This document shows, in pieces, positions 20,901-30,500 of a stretch of DNA of 64,000 nucleotides. Position numbers and translations under genes: made by a program. Positions within the stretch are counted from its first letter, which is position 1; each line of letters begins with the position of its first letter. The notes beneath the pieces were generated by a model. It searched no databases and had not been told where the DNA came from. It worked only from the letters and a program-made list of their open reading frames with translations. This DNA comes from an uncultured Clostridia bacterium (GTDB lineage: Bacteria; Bacillota; Clostridia; TANB77; CAG-508). The stretch lies in the NCBI GenBank assembly GCA_948468225.1, contig CAOKHH010000001.1:1-64000 (forward strand), in the 5' to 3' direction.

Positions 20901-23701
20901 TAACATATATAGGAACAGATATAGATGCAGGGGCAACAATAACAGATTCAACAACAGTAGAAGTAGAAGCAAAAGTAGTAACAGAAATAAAAGTAACAAC
21001 AGCACCAGAAAATACAGAATATATAGAAGGACATCCATTTGATAAGACAGGAATGGTAGTAACAGCATACTATAATGATGGAACAAATGCCGAAACAGAA
21101 GATTATGAAATATCTCCAAAGGGTAATTTAGGAAGAACAGATACAACAATAACAATTAACTATACAGGAACAGATATAAAAGATGAGACAAATAAACCAA
21201 CTGCAATTGTAACAATAACAGTAACACCAAGAGAGATAGAAAAAATAGAAATAACAAAAGCACCAGATAAAGTAAATTATTTTGAAGGACAAAACTTTGA
21301 CCCAACAGGAATGGAAATTACAGTAACATATAATGACCATGAAAATCCATTAGTTATAAAAGACGATTATACAAATATAACATTTAATCCTAGTGTAACA
21401 GAAGCATTAAAAACAACAGATACAGGAATAACAGTAACTTATGAAGGACATACAAAAACTCAACCTATAACAGTAGAAGAAGACTATGTAACAGAAATAA
21501 CAGTAAGTTATCCAAACAATTTCCAACAAGTTGGAAAAAATGTAGACTTAACTAATACAACAATACAAAAGAAATGGGCAAGTGAACTTTCGCATGGAGC
21601 AGATGATACAGAAGCTGTAACTTTAGATATGATTTCTAGCACAAGTATAGTTGATGGAAAATTCACAGTTCCAGGAACTGTAGAAATAACAGTTACATAT
21701 GATAATGGAAAAATAGATAAACCTACAGCTAAGTTTGAAGCTTTAGTAGAAGATGCAATACAAAGTATTACTTTAAATAATATCAATACAAGCTATTGGG
21801 TAGGAGATGAAATCGATAATAGTTTAGCAATCACAGTAAATTATGCAAATCCAGCCAATAACAAAACAATAGTATATGGAACAGATGATTGGAAAAAATG
21901 TTCTATTGAAGGAATAGATATGTCTAAACCTGGAACATACACATTAAAAGTAGCTTATGGGGATTATAAAACAGAAGGAAAAATAATAACAGTAAAAGAT
22001 TATGTTACAGAAATTAGAGTAGTTAATAATAAGCTAATATACAAATTAAATGAAAATGGTAGCTTTAATATACAAGTAAATAAATATATGGCAAGTGAAC
22101 CTTCAAAAGCTATTCCAGTAATTAAAAATGAATATAGTTTATCAATTCCAAATGTTGATACAACTACTGTTAATACAACAGATGTAACAGTATCATACAA
22201 AAATGAAAAAAATGAAACATTAACAGATAAATTTAATGTACAAGTAATAAATGCAACAGCAAAAGCAGTATTAGAAACAACACCAACAACAATGCCTAAA
22301 AATTGGGGAGATGCTTTAAATTTAGATGGTGCAAGTATAAAAGTAGAAAAACAAGATGGAACTTATGATACTATAAATTTACCAAATAGCGCAGTAACAG
22401 TTTCAGCTTATAATTCAAAAACATTAGCACCACAAACAATATCTTTCACATATAAATATAAAGAACTAAATGAAATAAATGTTGAAGTAGAAAAAGCTAT
22501 ACCAGTTGAAGGAACATTAAATATAACATTAAAAGATTATTGGACAGGAGAAATAAGAATTAGTGGTGTTCCAACCACATCAATAAAAGGACAAGAACTA
22601 GACTTGGGGCAAGCAACAGTTTCAAAAATAATGGCAAGTGGAGCAATAGATGGAACAACCCCAATATTAAGTTCAATGATTAGCAATTTTGATAAAAATA
22701 TAGAAGGAAAACAAACAATAACAATAACACATTTTGGTAAATCAGCAACATGTGATGTAACAGTAACAGATTATATTACATCAATATCTATGAATAAATT
22801 ACCAAATAAAGTTAACTATACAAAAGGTGAAGCGATAGATGTAACAGGTGCAGTATTAAATGTTATAAAACAAAGTGGTAAAGTAGAAGAAATAGCAATA
22901 ACAAAAGAAATGATAAGTGGATACAATTCAAACAAAGTTGGTCAACAAACAATAATAGTAGATTACTATGGTTTCAAAACATCATTTATAGTAACTGTAA
23001 AATCAAAAACAACAGATAAACCAGTAACACCAACTAAACCTACAAATCCGACAAAACCAAGTAAGCCATCTGATAATACACCAATCGAAGATAAACCAAT
23101 AGTTCCAGAAGAAACAAAGAAATACTTAGTTACATTCGTAAACTATGATGGAACAATAATAAAAACAGAAGAAGTCGAAAGTGGAAAATCTGCAACAGAA
23201 CCAAAAGTAAAAACTAGAAAAGGTTATAAATTTATTGGTTGGGACAAAGAGTTCGATGTTGTAGAAGAAGATATGGAAATAACAGCACAATACGAAAAAA
23301 TTAAAACTATAAAAGAAAGTCCAAAACCAACTCAAACTTTGGGTGAAAAAGATGAAGTAAAAGAAGAAAGCAATATTCAAAAAACTTTAATACCAGCAAC
23401 AATTGGTTTAGGAATAACAGGATTATTACTACTATTGATAGCTATATTAACAAAGAAAAATGTTGAAATATATGCAATATATGATGAAGAGAGAAAACTA
23501 ATAGGAAGAGAAAAAATAAGCAAACATAATACTACTATTCTTTTAGATGCATATAAATCAAAATTAGAAAATGCTAAAGCTGTTGAAATAGAGATAAACG
23601 AAAAAACAGTAGAAAAATTAGAAGGAGAAATAGTTCAAGTAGTAATTGATGACAAAACAAAAAAATATAAAATGACAAATAAAATTGTAATTAAAAAATA
23701 A
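17939..23701 (+). CDS. Gene D: Big_3 Ig-like repeat surface protein, paralogue of gene C
   Basis: A 1920-aa protein. I place the start at 17939, eight bases after GGAGG (17926-17930), rather than at the in-frame ATG at 17906. A signal peptide ends at ...SKA (residue 36). The N-terminal cohesin-like domain (about 37-195) is nearly identical to that of gene C. About fifteen Ig-like repeats follow, many opening with YVAGQNLDLTGM-like or FEGQNFDPTGM-like strings. Two are exact 91-residue copies. A Pro/Lys/Thr linker precedes a Flg_new (InlB B-like) repeat near the C-terminus. Then come TLGEKDE, a transmembrane helix (about 1816-1839) and an 81-residue cytoplasmic tail related to that of gene C. 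The gap to C is 111 bases with no terminator seen. A strong terminator follows the stop, ending the A-D cluster. No in-frame CGG is present. Confidence 0.85.
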   Translation: MEVLKRQVKRITSIILIITILVGVLPNFGLLKESKATTDIEKGVILKQGSYDAENKVFSIELSLKNLDATAIDITFCYPSDIVETINYIKYEAGVVEASTTQARTMEEPLEEFYIDTGAINDANINIFFNGECCATGTDITIARMYFHIKDDTISIDDITNKMFRIINTEEDPNAYFAIVTDDSPEGEYTNEFNMFLIRGFTEAPLLESLSIKTNPTEGQKYIHGKEIDLTGLELEATYSDNTTKTIYIDDPDLKITTGEKIGAFADINEPKITFKYEEKITTLDVDVIDPVVKIEVIDEDDILMQGIDSGEKIPKDEEGLYVKTTTASGNINQVPLNDERITLDSDKADINKVPADKQQSVGGGTFAGPQTITVTYKESKNEEGITTNFDILVNDIVDRIEISTINSPIKEFTINDIFTKSGAIVIVGASGHEYDEIPMSSDSVKVTELDGKAVDLSNMTSRELLVSFGKATVKYEITIKNKVESIKVNSNTIILKYDKKINEQQDLFSGITVTEIMADGTEGDTKNLDFSWIQNTDCYDADTYNHKLTVWYNNDKNIVGEIPVRVINEVRGIEVTGLEDKKFVYNDTINYEGVEVSIKYVNGEVTYRDEEILDLLEYTLENDGLQLTVNGFDSSVIENNQKVTFTYSEDGSQTVSTDVFVNIGKATLEVPECEVIEIYEGKKLSTVADKLPETEYGKIEWKNPDKTLTYSEEEQVVDATYKMNATYSEFYEDVDCKIKVKVLQNTVASIEVLDESTNTKEYVEGQNFDPIGMKIKVTYESGDEVTVTVDENTKGITYAPSENLQVGTDAITVTYGGKTATQSITVEAKKVTSIEVTQPTKNEYVAGQNLDLTGMTITATYNDNTKKDITADTSKYTVSPENGDELNTVGTQTITVTYIGTDIDAGATITDSTTVEVEAKKVTSIEVTQPTKNEYVAGQNLDLTGMTITATYNDNTKKDITADTSKYTVSPENGDELNTVGTQTITVTYIGTDIDAGATITDSTTVEVEAKVVTEIKVTTAPENTEYIEGHPFDKTGMVVTAYYNDGTNAETEDYEISPKGNLGRTDTTITINYTGTDIKDETNKPTAIVTITVTPREIEKIEITKAPDKVNYFEGQNFDPTGMEITVTYNDHENPLVIKDDYTNITFNPSVTEALKTTDTGITVTYEGHTKTQPITVEEDYVTEITVSYPNNFQQVGKNVDLTNTTIQKKWASELSHGADDTEAVTLDMISSTSIVDGKFTVPGTVEITVTYDNGKIDKPTAKFEALVEDAIQSITLNNINTSYWVGDEIDNSLAITVNYANPANNKTIVYGTDDWKKCSIEGIDMSKPGTYTLKVAYGDYKTEGKIITVKDYVTEIRVVNNKLIYKLNENGSFNIQVNKYMASEPSKAIPVIKNEYSLSIPNVDTTTVNTTDVTVSYKNEKNETLTDKFNVQVINATAKAVLETTPTTMPKNWGDALNLDGASIKVEKQDGTYDTINLPNSAVTVSAYNSKTLAPQTISFTYKYKELNEINVEVEKAIPVEGTLNITLKDYWTGEIRISGVPTTSIKGQELDLGQATVSKIMASGAIDGTTPILSSMISNFDKNIEGKQTITITHFGKSATCDVTVTDYITSISMNKLPNKVNYTKGEAIDVTGAVLNVIKQSGKVEEIAITKEMISGYNSNKVGQQTIIVDYYGFKTSFIVTVKSKTTDKPVTPTKPTNPTKPSKPSDNTPIEDKPIVPEETKKYLVTFVNYDGTIIKTEEVESGKSATEPKVKTRKGYKFIGWDKEFDVVEEDMEITAQYEKIKTIKESPKPTQTLGEKDEVKEESNIQKTLIPATIGLGITGLLLLLIAILTKKNVEIYAIYDEERKLIGREKISKHNTTILLDAYKSKLENAKAVEIEINEKTVEKLEGEIVQVVIDDKTKKYKMTNKIVIKK
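18044..18522 (+). repeat. Near-identical N-terminal segment shared with gene C (copy in D)
   Basis: Second copy of 9077-9555, ungapped. Long runs are identical at the DNA level, including third codon positions, which is unusual for paralogues this different elsewhere. Confidence 0.85.
20420..20965 (+). repeat. Exact tandem duplication, 2 x 273 bp
   Basis: Positions 20420-20692 and 20693-20965 are identical by direct comparison. Each encodes one 91-residue Ig-like repeat of gene D. The downstream start of a third copy (20966) diverges after GAAGCAAA. Complete identity, synonymous sites included, implies a very recent in-frame expansion. Confidence 0.9.
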
Positions 23702-23710
23702 TGAGTGAAA

Positions 23711-23745
23711 AACCCTCAGTCTGCTGAAGCAGATTGAGGGTTTTT
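23711..23745 (+). terminator. Intrinsic terminator after gene D
   Basis: CCCTCAGTCTGC and GCAGATTGAGGG pair over 12 bp (one G-U) around the loop TGAA and are followed by TTTTT. It begins 10 bases after the stop of gene D and closes the A-D cluster. Confidence 0.9.
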
Positions 23746-23789
23746 GTGTATTGGAAAAGTTAGGCTTTTTGTTGATATATTGCAAACAT

Positions 23790-23817
23790 TGTAGGGGTCG
23801 GCGCCTTCGACGACCCG
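23790..23817. repeat. TGTAGGGG-type hairpin repeat, copy 1
   Basis: Opens with TGTAGGGGTCG and closes with CGACGACCCG. GGGTCG pairs with CGACCC to form a hairpin. It is GC-rich in sharp contrast to its surroundings, and a copy differing at one base lies at 23953. Small dispersed elements with this TGTAGGGG start are common between genes in Firmicutes genomes; their function is not settled. Confidence 0.75.
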
Positions 23818-23952
23818 TTTCTTTCTTCTATTTCTCAAATCATATGTATATGGTTTGGCATAATTATATAATCATTTATTTTCATATCTGGGAAATTTAA
23901 ATTTTAAGAATAAAAATAGTTCTTATAGATTGATATTTTATTTATGTTATAT

Positions 23953-23980
23953 TGTAGGGGTCGGCGCCCTCGACGACCCG
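23953..23980. repeat. TGTAGGGG-type hairpin repeat, copy 2
   Basis: Differs from the copy at 23790-23817 at one position only (GCGCCC for GCGCCT). Same orientation and same hairpin. The 135 bases between the two copies show no gene. Confidence 0.75.
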
Positions 23981-24014
23981 AATTATAATATTACAACAAA
24001 TTCAATGCAAACGA

Positions 24015-24044
24015 TGTAGGGGCAGACGAATCACGCTGTCTGAG
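24015..24044. repeat. TGTAGGGG-type hairpin repeat, copy 3 (variant)
   Basis: Starts with TGTAGGGGCAGAC. CAGAC (24023-24027) pairs with GTCTG (24038-24042). It belongs to the same family as the two copies just upstream but has a different stem sequence. Confidence 0.6.
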
Positions 24045-24074
24045 TGGCGAAGCACATTTATTATCAAATTTAGT

Positions 24075-24256
24075 TTAACATTAGCTAATGCAGATATTAG
24101 AGTAAACATTAAATATGGATTCAATAATGCTAGGGATTCTTTGGATGTAATACTTACAAGGAATAAATTGTAATGATAAATGCTATGATTGCAAGTTTAA
24201 TAATGACATTTAGTAGTAATACAATAATGTTAAATGCATTGAGATTAAGAAAATAA
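24075..24256 (+). pseudogene. Decayed remnant of a P-type (CopA-like) cation ATPase
   Basis: Frame 24075-24173 reads SLTLANADIRVNIKYG, then FNNARDSLDVILTRNKL, and stops. This matches, with loss of key glycines, the P-type ATPase stretch that normally reads LAxADIGIAIGSGTDxAxESADIVLMRNDL. In another frame, 24173-24256 reads INAMIASLIMTFSS and then NALRLRK before TAA. That resembles the C-terminus of heavy-metal P1B ATPases (LNPMIAxxxMxxSSxxVxxNALRLR). About 80-100 residues that should lie between the two pieces are missing, and everything upstream is gone. The two matched pieces in the right order make chance unlikely. The gene is dead: internal deletion, frame change and lost motifs. Confidence 0.6.
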
Positions 24257-24283
24257 ATATTCATTATTAGCAGAATAATGTCG

Positions 24284-24332
24284 AAAAAAAGAGGAATTTT
24301 GACATAAATTTATGTTGAATTTTCTCTTTTTT
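24284..24332 (+). terminator. Hairpin with T-tract, probably the old terminator of the ATPase remnant
   Basis: AAAAGAGGAATTTTGACATAAA is largely complementary to the following TTTATGTTGAATTTTCTCTTTT, with one or two mismatches, and ends in a run of Ts. It lies 28 bases after the remnant's stop codon. Its A-run and T-run allow it to work in both directions. Confidence 0.5.
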
Positions 24333-24350
24333 ATTTCACTCAAAACTGCC

Positions 24351-24365
24351 TATTCCCTAGGAATA
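24351..24365. other. Short palindrome TATTCC-CTA-GGAATA
   Basis: Perfect 6-bp arms around CTA, about 80 bases before the shared upstream motif of the first giant gene. It could be an operator half-site pair; nothing further supports this. Confidence 0.25.
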
Positions 24366-24442
24366 TTGATAAAAAAATATGTTAAATGTAAAACAAATGT
24401 AAAGTAACTTTAATAAATAAATATATGTTGTCTAAACCTTAA

Positions 24443-24452
24443 ATTTCCCTAA
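24443..24452 (+). promoter_or_regulatory. Shared upstream motif ATTTCCCTAA (first giant gene)
   Basis: Exact copy of the 10-mer at 4104 and 46987. With 46987 it shares a longer core, CCTTRAATTTCCCTAA (R is A here and G there). It starts 53 bp before the -35 box at 24496. Confidence 0.55.
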
Positions 24453-24495
24453 TCTTAAGTATATATATATTTATATATAAGCACAAATTTTGGCA

Positions 24496-24523
24496 TTGAC
24501 TTAAGTCTAAAAATGACTAAAAT
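24496..24523 (+). promoter_or_regulatory. Predicted sigma-A-type promoter of the first giant gene
   Basis: TTGACT (24496-24501) and TAAAAT (24518-24523) are separated by 16 bp. The -35 box overlaps the palindrome GACTTAAGTC (24498-24507), a possible operator. The leader would be about 45 nt. Confidence 0.6.
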
Positions 24524-24574
24524 GAAGGTATATTGTATTAAATTGTACAAAAACCAAACAAAGGAGAAAATGCC

Positions 24575-27500
24575 ATGAACAACTTAGAACAAATGAAAAA
24601 GAGAAAACAGAATTTGAGCATAGTAATTGCTATACTTATTGTGCTTAATTTGTTGCTAATTTTAGTATTTGCAACAACAACTGGTAACCAAGATGCCGGT
24701 ATTGCAACATATAGCGGAGAGGAGGTAGAAAATCCAGAAGATCCAATAATATTTGATGGACAAATAGAAAAAGCAGACGTAAAAACAGGAGCTAACTTTA
24801 CAGTGGCGTTAGATAGCACAGGTAGAGTTTGGGCTTGGGGACAAAATAACAAAGGTCAATTAGGTAATGGAACATTAGAAGATTCTGTAACTAAACAGCC
24901 TGTTTTAATAGCTAAAATGGGAAAAGATAAGTATGGAAATGAAACAGTTATAGATGAGAATCAACTAACTAATGTAAAACAAATTGCTGTTGGAGAATAT
25001 CATGCGGCTGCATTAACTGATAATAATGAAGTGTATGTATGGGGTTATAATTACTTTGGGCAAACAGGAAATGACTCAATAAGAAAAGAATTATATGCAC
25101 AAAAAGTATCAGGATTAGAAGGAAAACAAGTAAAGCAAATAGTAACAGGTGCTAATTTTACATTAGCTTTAACAACAAGTGGAGAATTATTTGGTTTAGG
25201 TGATAGTGCTAATGGACAATTAGGATATTACAATACTTTAAGGTTTACTTCTATTATAAACTTAGAAGATAATAAAGCTGAAAAAGAATTATCTAATATA
25301 AAAGAAATTTCAGCTGGATATAAACATATAGTAGCTTTAAAGAATGATGGAACAGTTTGGAACTGGGGAGATACAACAGGTTCAGGCTTTGATTTCACGG
25401 CAATAAATCAAGTTGCTTTCCCAGAAGGAGAAACAATAAAAGAAATACAAGCTGGTAACGATGTATCAATGGCATTATCTGCTTCAGGAAAAGTATATAC
25501 ATGGGTATTAGGAGGTAATCCACAAGAAGTAGTATTACCAACAAAAACAGTTTTGGTTGAAGGTACAGAAGGAGAAGAAACTGAAGAAGTACAAGTACAA
25601 GTTAAAGATAAGAACGGTATATCAATAGTAAATAAAACTTACTATATAATAGATACAGATGGTGACGTATTTGGTTGGGGACAAAATAATGTAGGGCAAA
25701 TAGGAAACTATAATACAGCAGCACAAACAATACCACAAAAACTTAGATTTGAAGATGAGAATAGAGAAGAGAAAATAAATCATAAAATAGATAAATTAGC
25801 AAGCTCTCCAGTTGCTGGAGTTAATGTAAATGGTGCAGTAAATTATGATACAGCATATGCAATAAATGCATCTGGATATGTATTAGGTTGGGGTTATGCA
25901 GGAATTGACATAACAGCTACAAATTATACAGATGGAAGTAACACAGGAAAATTATTAGGAGATGGAGATAGAACTAGAGCAGATTATATAGGAAGCATAA
26001 GTGTAAAAGCTATTACAGGAAATGACATAGAAATTAAAGTGGGAAATACAAAAGATTTACTTGAAATGTTAAAAACAGAAGGTTATATAACAGGAGGAAG
26101 AGTAAACCTATATAAAGAAGGATTAGAAGGAAAAGTTGGAGAAGCATTAACAATAAGATCAATTAACGAAAATATAGCAAGTTACAATAAAGATACAGGA
26201 ATTGTAACAGGTATAACAGTTGGAACTACTGCTGCAGAAGTAAAAACTGCAAAGAATACTATATATATCAATATAAAAGTTGTAGATGACAACGATGTAG
26301 CATTCCCAAAAATAGAAACAAGAAATGGTTATACAGTAGCATTAAAAGCAGATGGAACAGTTTGGGCATGGGGATATAATAGATTATTAGGAATTGAAGA
26401 TACAGAGCATACAAATCATAGTGGAATAATAGTACCAACACAAGTAAAAGGATTAGAAAATGTTAAAGATATAGCAATTGGAAATAATTTTGTATTAGTA
26501 TTAAAAACAGATGGAAAAATATATGCTTGGGGACAAAATGATTTAGGACAACTTCGGATGCGGAACAACTACAAATACAGAAATAGTTAATATAATGACA
26601 GGTGAACCAGTATTAACTGAAGTAAAAGCATATAACTTAGTAGAAGTAACAAATAATGTAAAAGTACCAGTAACAGGTTCAAATATTCCTAAAGAAACAG
26701 CAACTGCTGATGGAACAATGGAATATATGGCAAATGGAAATGTTTATACTAAAGTTAGTGATGATAGTATAGATGGATTTAAACTTGGAGGAAATCTTGT
26801 AATCAAAAAAGATACAGATGGAAACTATTATGAATGGGATTACACAAACAATACATTTAGAACAGTAGAAGAAAAAACAAATAAAGTAGAAGGAAAAGAA
26901 CTACCAAAAATAAAAGAAATTTCAGCAGGTTCAAACAACTCAATAGCATTAGCAGAAGATGGAACAGTTTGGGCTTGGGGACAAAATGGAAATAGCCAAT
27001 TAGGATTAAATTCAATTACAACATGTGAAACACTTGCAAAACAAGTAGATTTAACAAACTTAGAAGAAGAAACAGTAAAACAAGTTGAAGCAGGAGATTT
27101 AGCATCATACATATTAACAACAGATGGATTTGTATATGCTTGTGGATATAGCGGAAATTACTTATGTGGAAATACAACTTCAAGTTACGTATATATTCCA
27201 ACAAGAATTAACAATTTAAGCAAAATTACCAAAATATCTGCAGGAAATAATAGATATGCAGTAGCAATTGATATAAAAGGAAAAGCATATGCTTGGGGAC
27301 ATTATGTAAGTGGATATACAAGTGGACAACCAGCACAAATAGTATTACAAAATAGTCAAAACATTGTGGATATAGAAGCAACAGATGATTTCGGAGCAAT
27401 GTATAAATTTGCAGATGGAACAGTTGGATATTCTTCAAGTGTTTACCCAACAGTAAATTATAGTTCAACATATTATTACTACAGGGGAAGAAAATATTAT

Positions 27501-30500
27501 AGAAGTTATGTTTCAGGTACAACACCACCAGTAGTTAAAGAACTTAAAGATACAATACTAATAAATGGTGGAAATAAAAACTACATAATTGCAGAATCAG
27601 ATGGAACAGTTTGGGGATATGGAAATAACTCTAATGGAGAATTAGGAGATAGAACAACTACAGCAACAGCTAGTGACGTATTAGAAGACATAACAAAAGC
27701 ATATATTTCATTAAATAGATATGAAATAACATTGACAGAAGGTGAAACAAATAATTTAAGTGCTACATATAATTACGGATTTAACTTATTTAAATCTGGT
27801 AGTGAAGCTATACCTATGGAATATACATCACTAAATGGAGATATTGCAACAGTTGATGCAAGCGGAAAAATAACAGCTAAAAAATCTGGAAAAACATATA
27901 TAGAGGCAAAAGCAGAAGATGGAACAACTTTAAGAGTTATAGTAAATGTATTATCAGCAAAAGAAGTTGTAACACCTAAAGTATCTGTAGGTAATACTCA
28001 TACAGTAGCATTAAAAGCAGATGGAACAGTTTGGGGATTTGGTAACAATTCAAACGGAGAATTAGGAAGTGCAATAGGTGTAATAGCTGAACCAGAAACA
28101 ATATCTATAAGCGAAACAATAAAAGACATTGCTGCAGGAGATAAATATACACTAATGTTAACAACAGATGGAAAAGTATTAGCAATGGGAAGCAATGTTT
28201 ATGGACAATTAGGAAATAATACAAAAGAAAATTCAATATCAACTGTAACCGTACAAAAACAAGTAGTAGATAAAGACGGAAATATTAGTTATGTAGATTT
28301 AGATAACATAGAAAAAATATCTGCAATTGGTTATACAAGCTATGCATTAGACAAAGATGGAAATATGTACATATGGGGAAATAATGCAAACGTATACGCA
28401 ACAAAAGTAAATACATATGGATTTAAAGTAAACAATATTGATGGAAACTTAATATTAACAGAAGACGGAAGAGTTTGGAAAATTACAAGCTCTACAGCAT
28501 TAAACTTTGTAAGAAACTTAGAAGATATTACACAAATTTCTAGTGCAACATATGCTATAGGAACAAATTATGGATATAATATGGCACTAGATGGAGATGG
28601 AAAAGTATACACATGGGTAAATTCAAGCAACGCAAACAATAAAGCAACAGGAACAGAGACAACAATACCTACACAAGTAGTAATACCAACAGCTGAAGAT
28701 GAAAAAATAGTAGATATACAAGCTGGTATACAATTTGCTTATGCAATGAGCGATAAAGGAAATGTATACTCTTGGGGTCAAAATTCTACAGCATTAGGAA
28801 GAACAGGTACATATTCTACACCAGCAAAAATAAATGAAGAACAACTTAACAATATAGAAAGTATAGCAGCAACAACATTTGGAAACGGAGCTAGACGTGC
28901 ATTTGCAGTAACAAGAACAGGTTCAGTATATGGATTTGGAGCAAATGGAGGAAATTGCTTAATAGGAACAGGAGAAACAGATGCATACTATTATGAATCA
29001 AAATTAGTAGGAGAAAGCTATGCAGGATTTGTTATAGATGGAGTTCCTACAACAAGATTATATATGAATGTTAATGATACAATAGGAATAGACATACAAG
29101 CAAGTTTATTAGATGCATTTAATTTAAGATTGAACACAGCCGAAACTACTGAAGAGACAGATTTTGAATGGACAATATTTAATAGTGATTTAGTAAGTTT
29201 ATCAGGAAATGGAGATACTAGAAAACTAACATCAGGAAGCATAATTGGAGAAGCAACAATAGTTGCAACAGATAAGATAAGTGGAAAAGTTGCAAAATTA
29301 TTTATAGATGTTAAACCAACAAATACTGAAGTTGCACCAAAAATTGAAACAACAGGTAACCATACAGTATCATTAAAAGCAGATGGAACAGTTTGGGTAT
29401 GGGGAACAAATAATAATGGTGTATTAGGATTGGACTCTACAGAATATGGTAAAACAATAAAAGAACCTGAACAAGCAAGAATAGCTAAGAGAATAATGGT
29501 ATCAGAACCAATTTTAAAAGAAGAAGAAACACCAGATGTAATAACACCTGAAGCACCAGCAACAGATACTCCAGTAGATTCAGAAGAACCAGAAGAGCCA
29601 GTAGAAGAAGTAAGACCAGTATATGTAGACGAAGACGGAAATGAATACTATAAAGTAGGAGACAATTACACAGATTTAGATGGAAAATTAGTTATTAGAA
29701 AAGATACAGACAATAATTTATATAAATGGAATAATGTAGAAAATTGCTATGAATTGGAAGACTTAACAAATGAAGATGGAAGCCCAATTATAGTTACAGA
29801 TATTGCTACATCTAATAATCATACCCTATTATTAACAAAAGATGGAGATGTATATAGCTTTGGATATAATTATTACGGACAATTAGGATATTCAACATCA
29901 CCAAATAATTATCAATGCTTACCAAAGAAAGTAAATGGATTAAAAGATATAGTTAAAATTGCTACAGGAGACAACATTAGCTTAGCATTAGATAAATATG
30001 GAAGACTATGGGCTTTTGGAAAGAGTGGATATACAACATATCCAAGTGGTAGACCAGTATACAATCCAATAATAAACTCAATTATACCAAAAAGAATGAA
30101 AGTATTAGATGGTGTAGATATAGTTGATTTAGCAAAGAGTGCAATAGATATAACAAACGAATATGTATTAACAAATGAAGGTGTTGTAAAAGCATTAAAA
30201 TTATATGGAACAAGTTTAGCAACAGGAACTACAATAGAAGGAATAGATGGAAAAGTTATAAAGGTAACAAAAACTAGTGGTTCACAAAATAATGGACATA
30301 CAGCATTCCTAACAGAAAATGGAACATTATACACAATAGGAAGAGGAACAAGTGGACAATTAGGAAATGGAGACAGAAAGAATTCATCTGGAATAACAGG
30401 CGATGAATTCACAGCAGTACAAGTACAAGATACTCAAGGAAGTAATTTAGGAAACATAAGAGATGTATATGTTGGAGAAACACATACAATAGCAATAGAT

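Noticed and set aside
20420-20965. CRISPR-like repeat
   Set aside because: The 273-bp units are adjacent with no spacers and lie in frame within an Ig-like repeat protein.
26561-26563. Second CGG near site 2 as the actual shift point
   Set aside because: Shifting here would give GQLRMGTTT, whereas shifting at 26555 gives GQLGCGTTT, closer to the conserved blade ending. Only one shift is needed; the alternative is not fully excluded.
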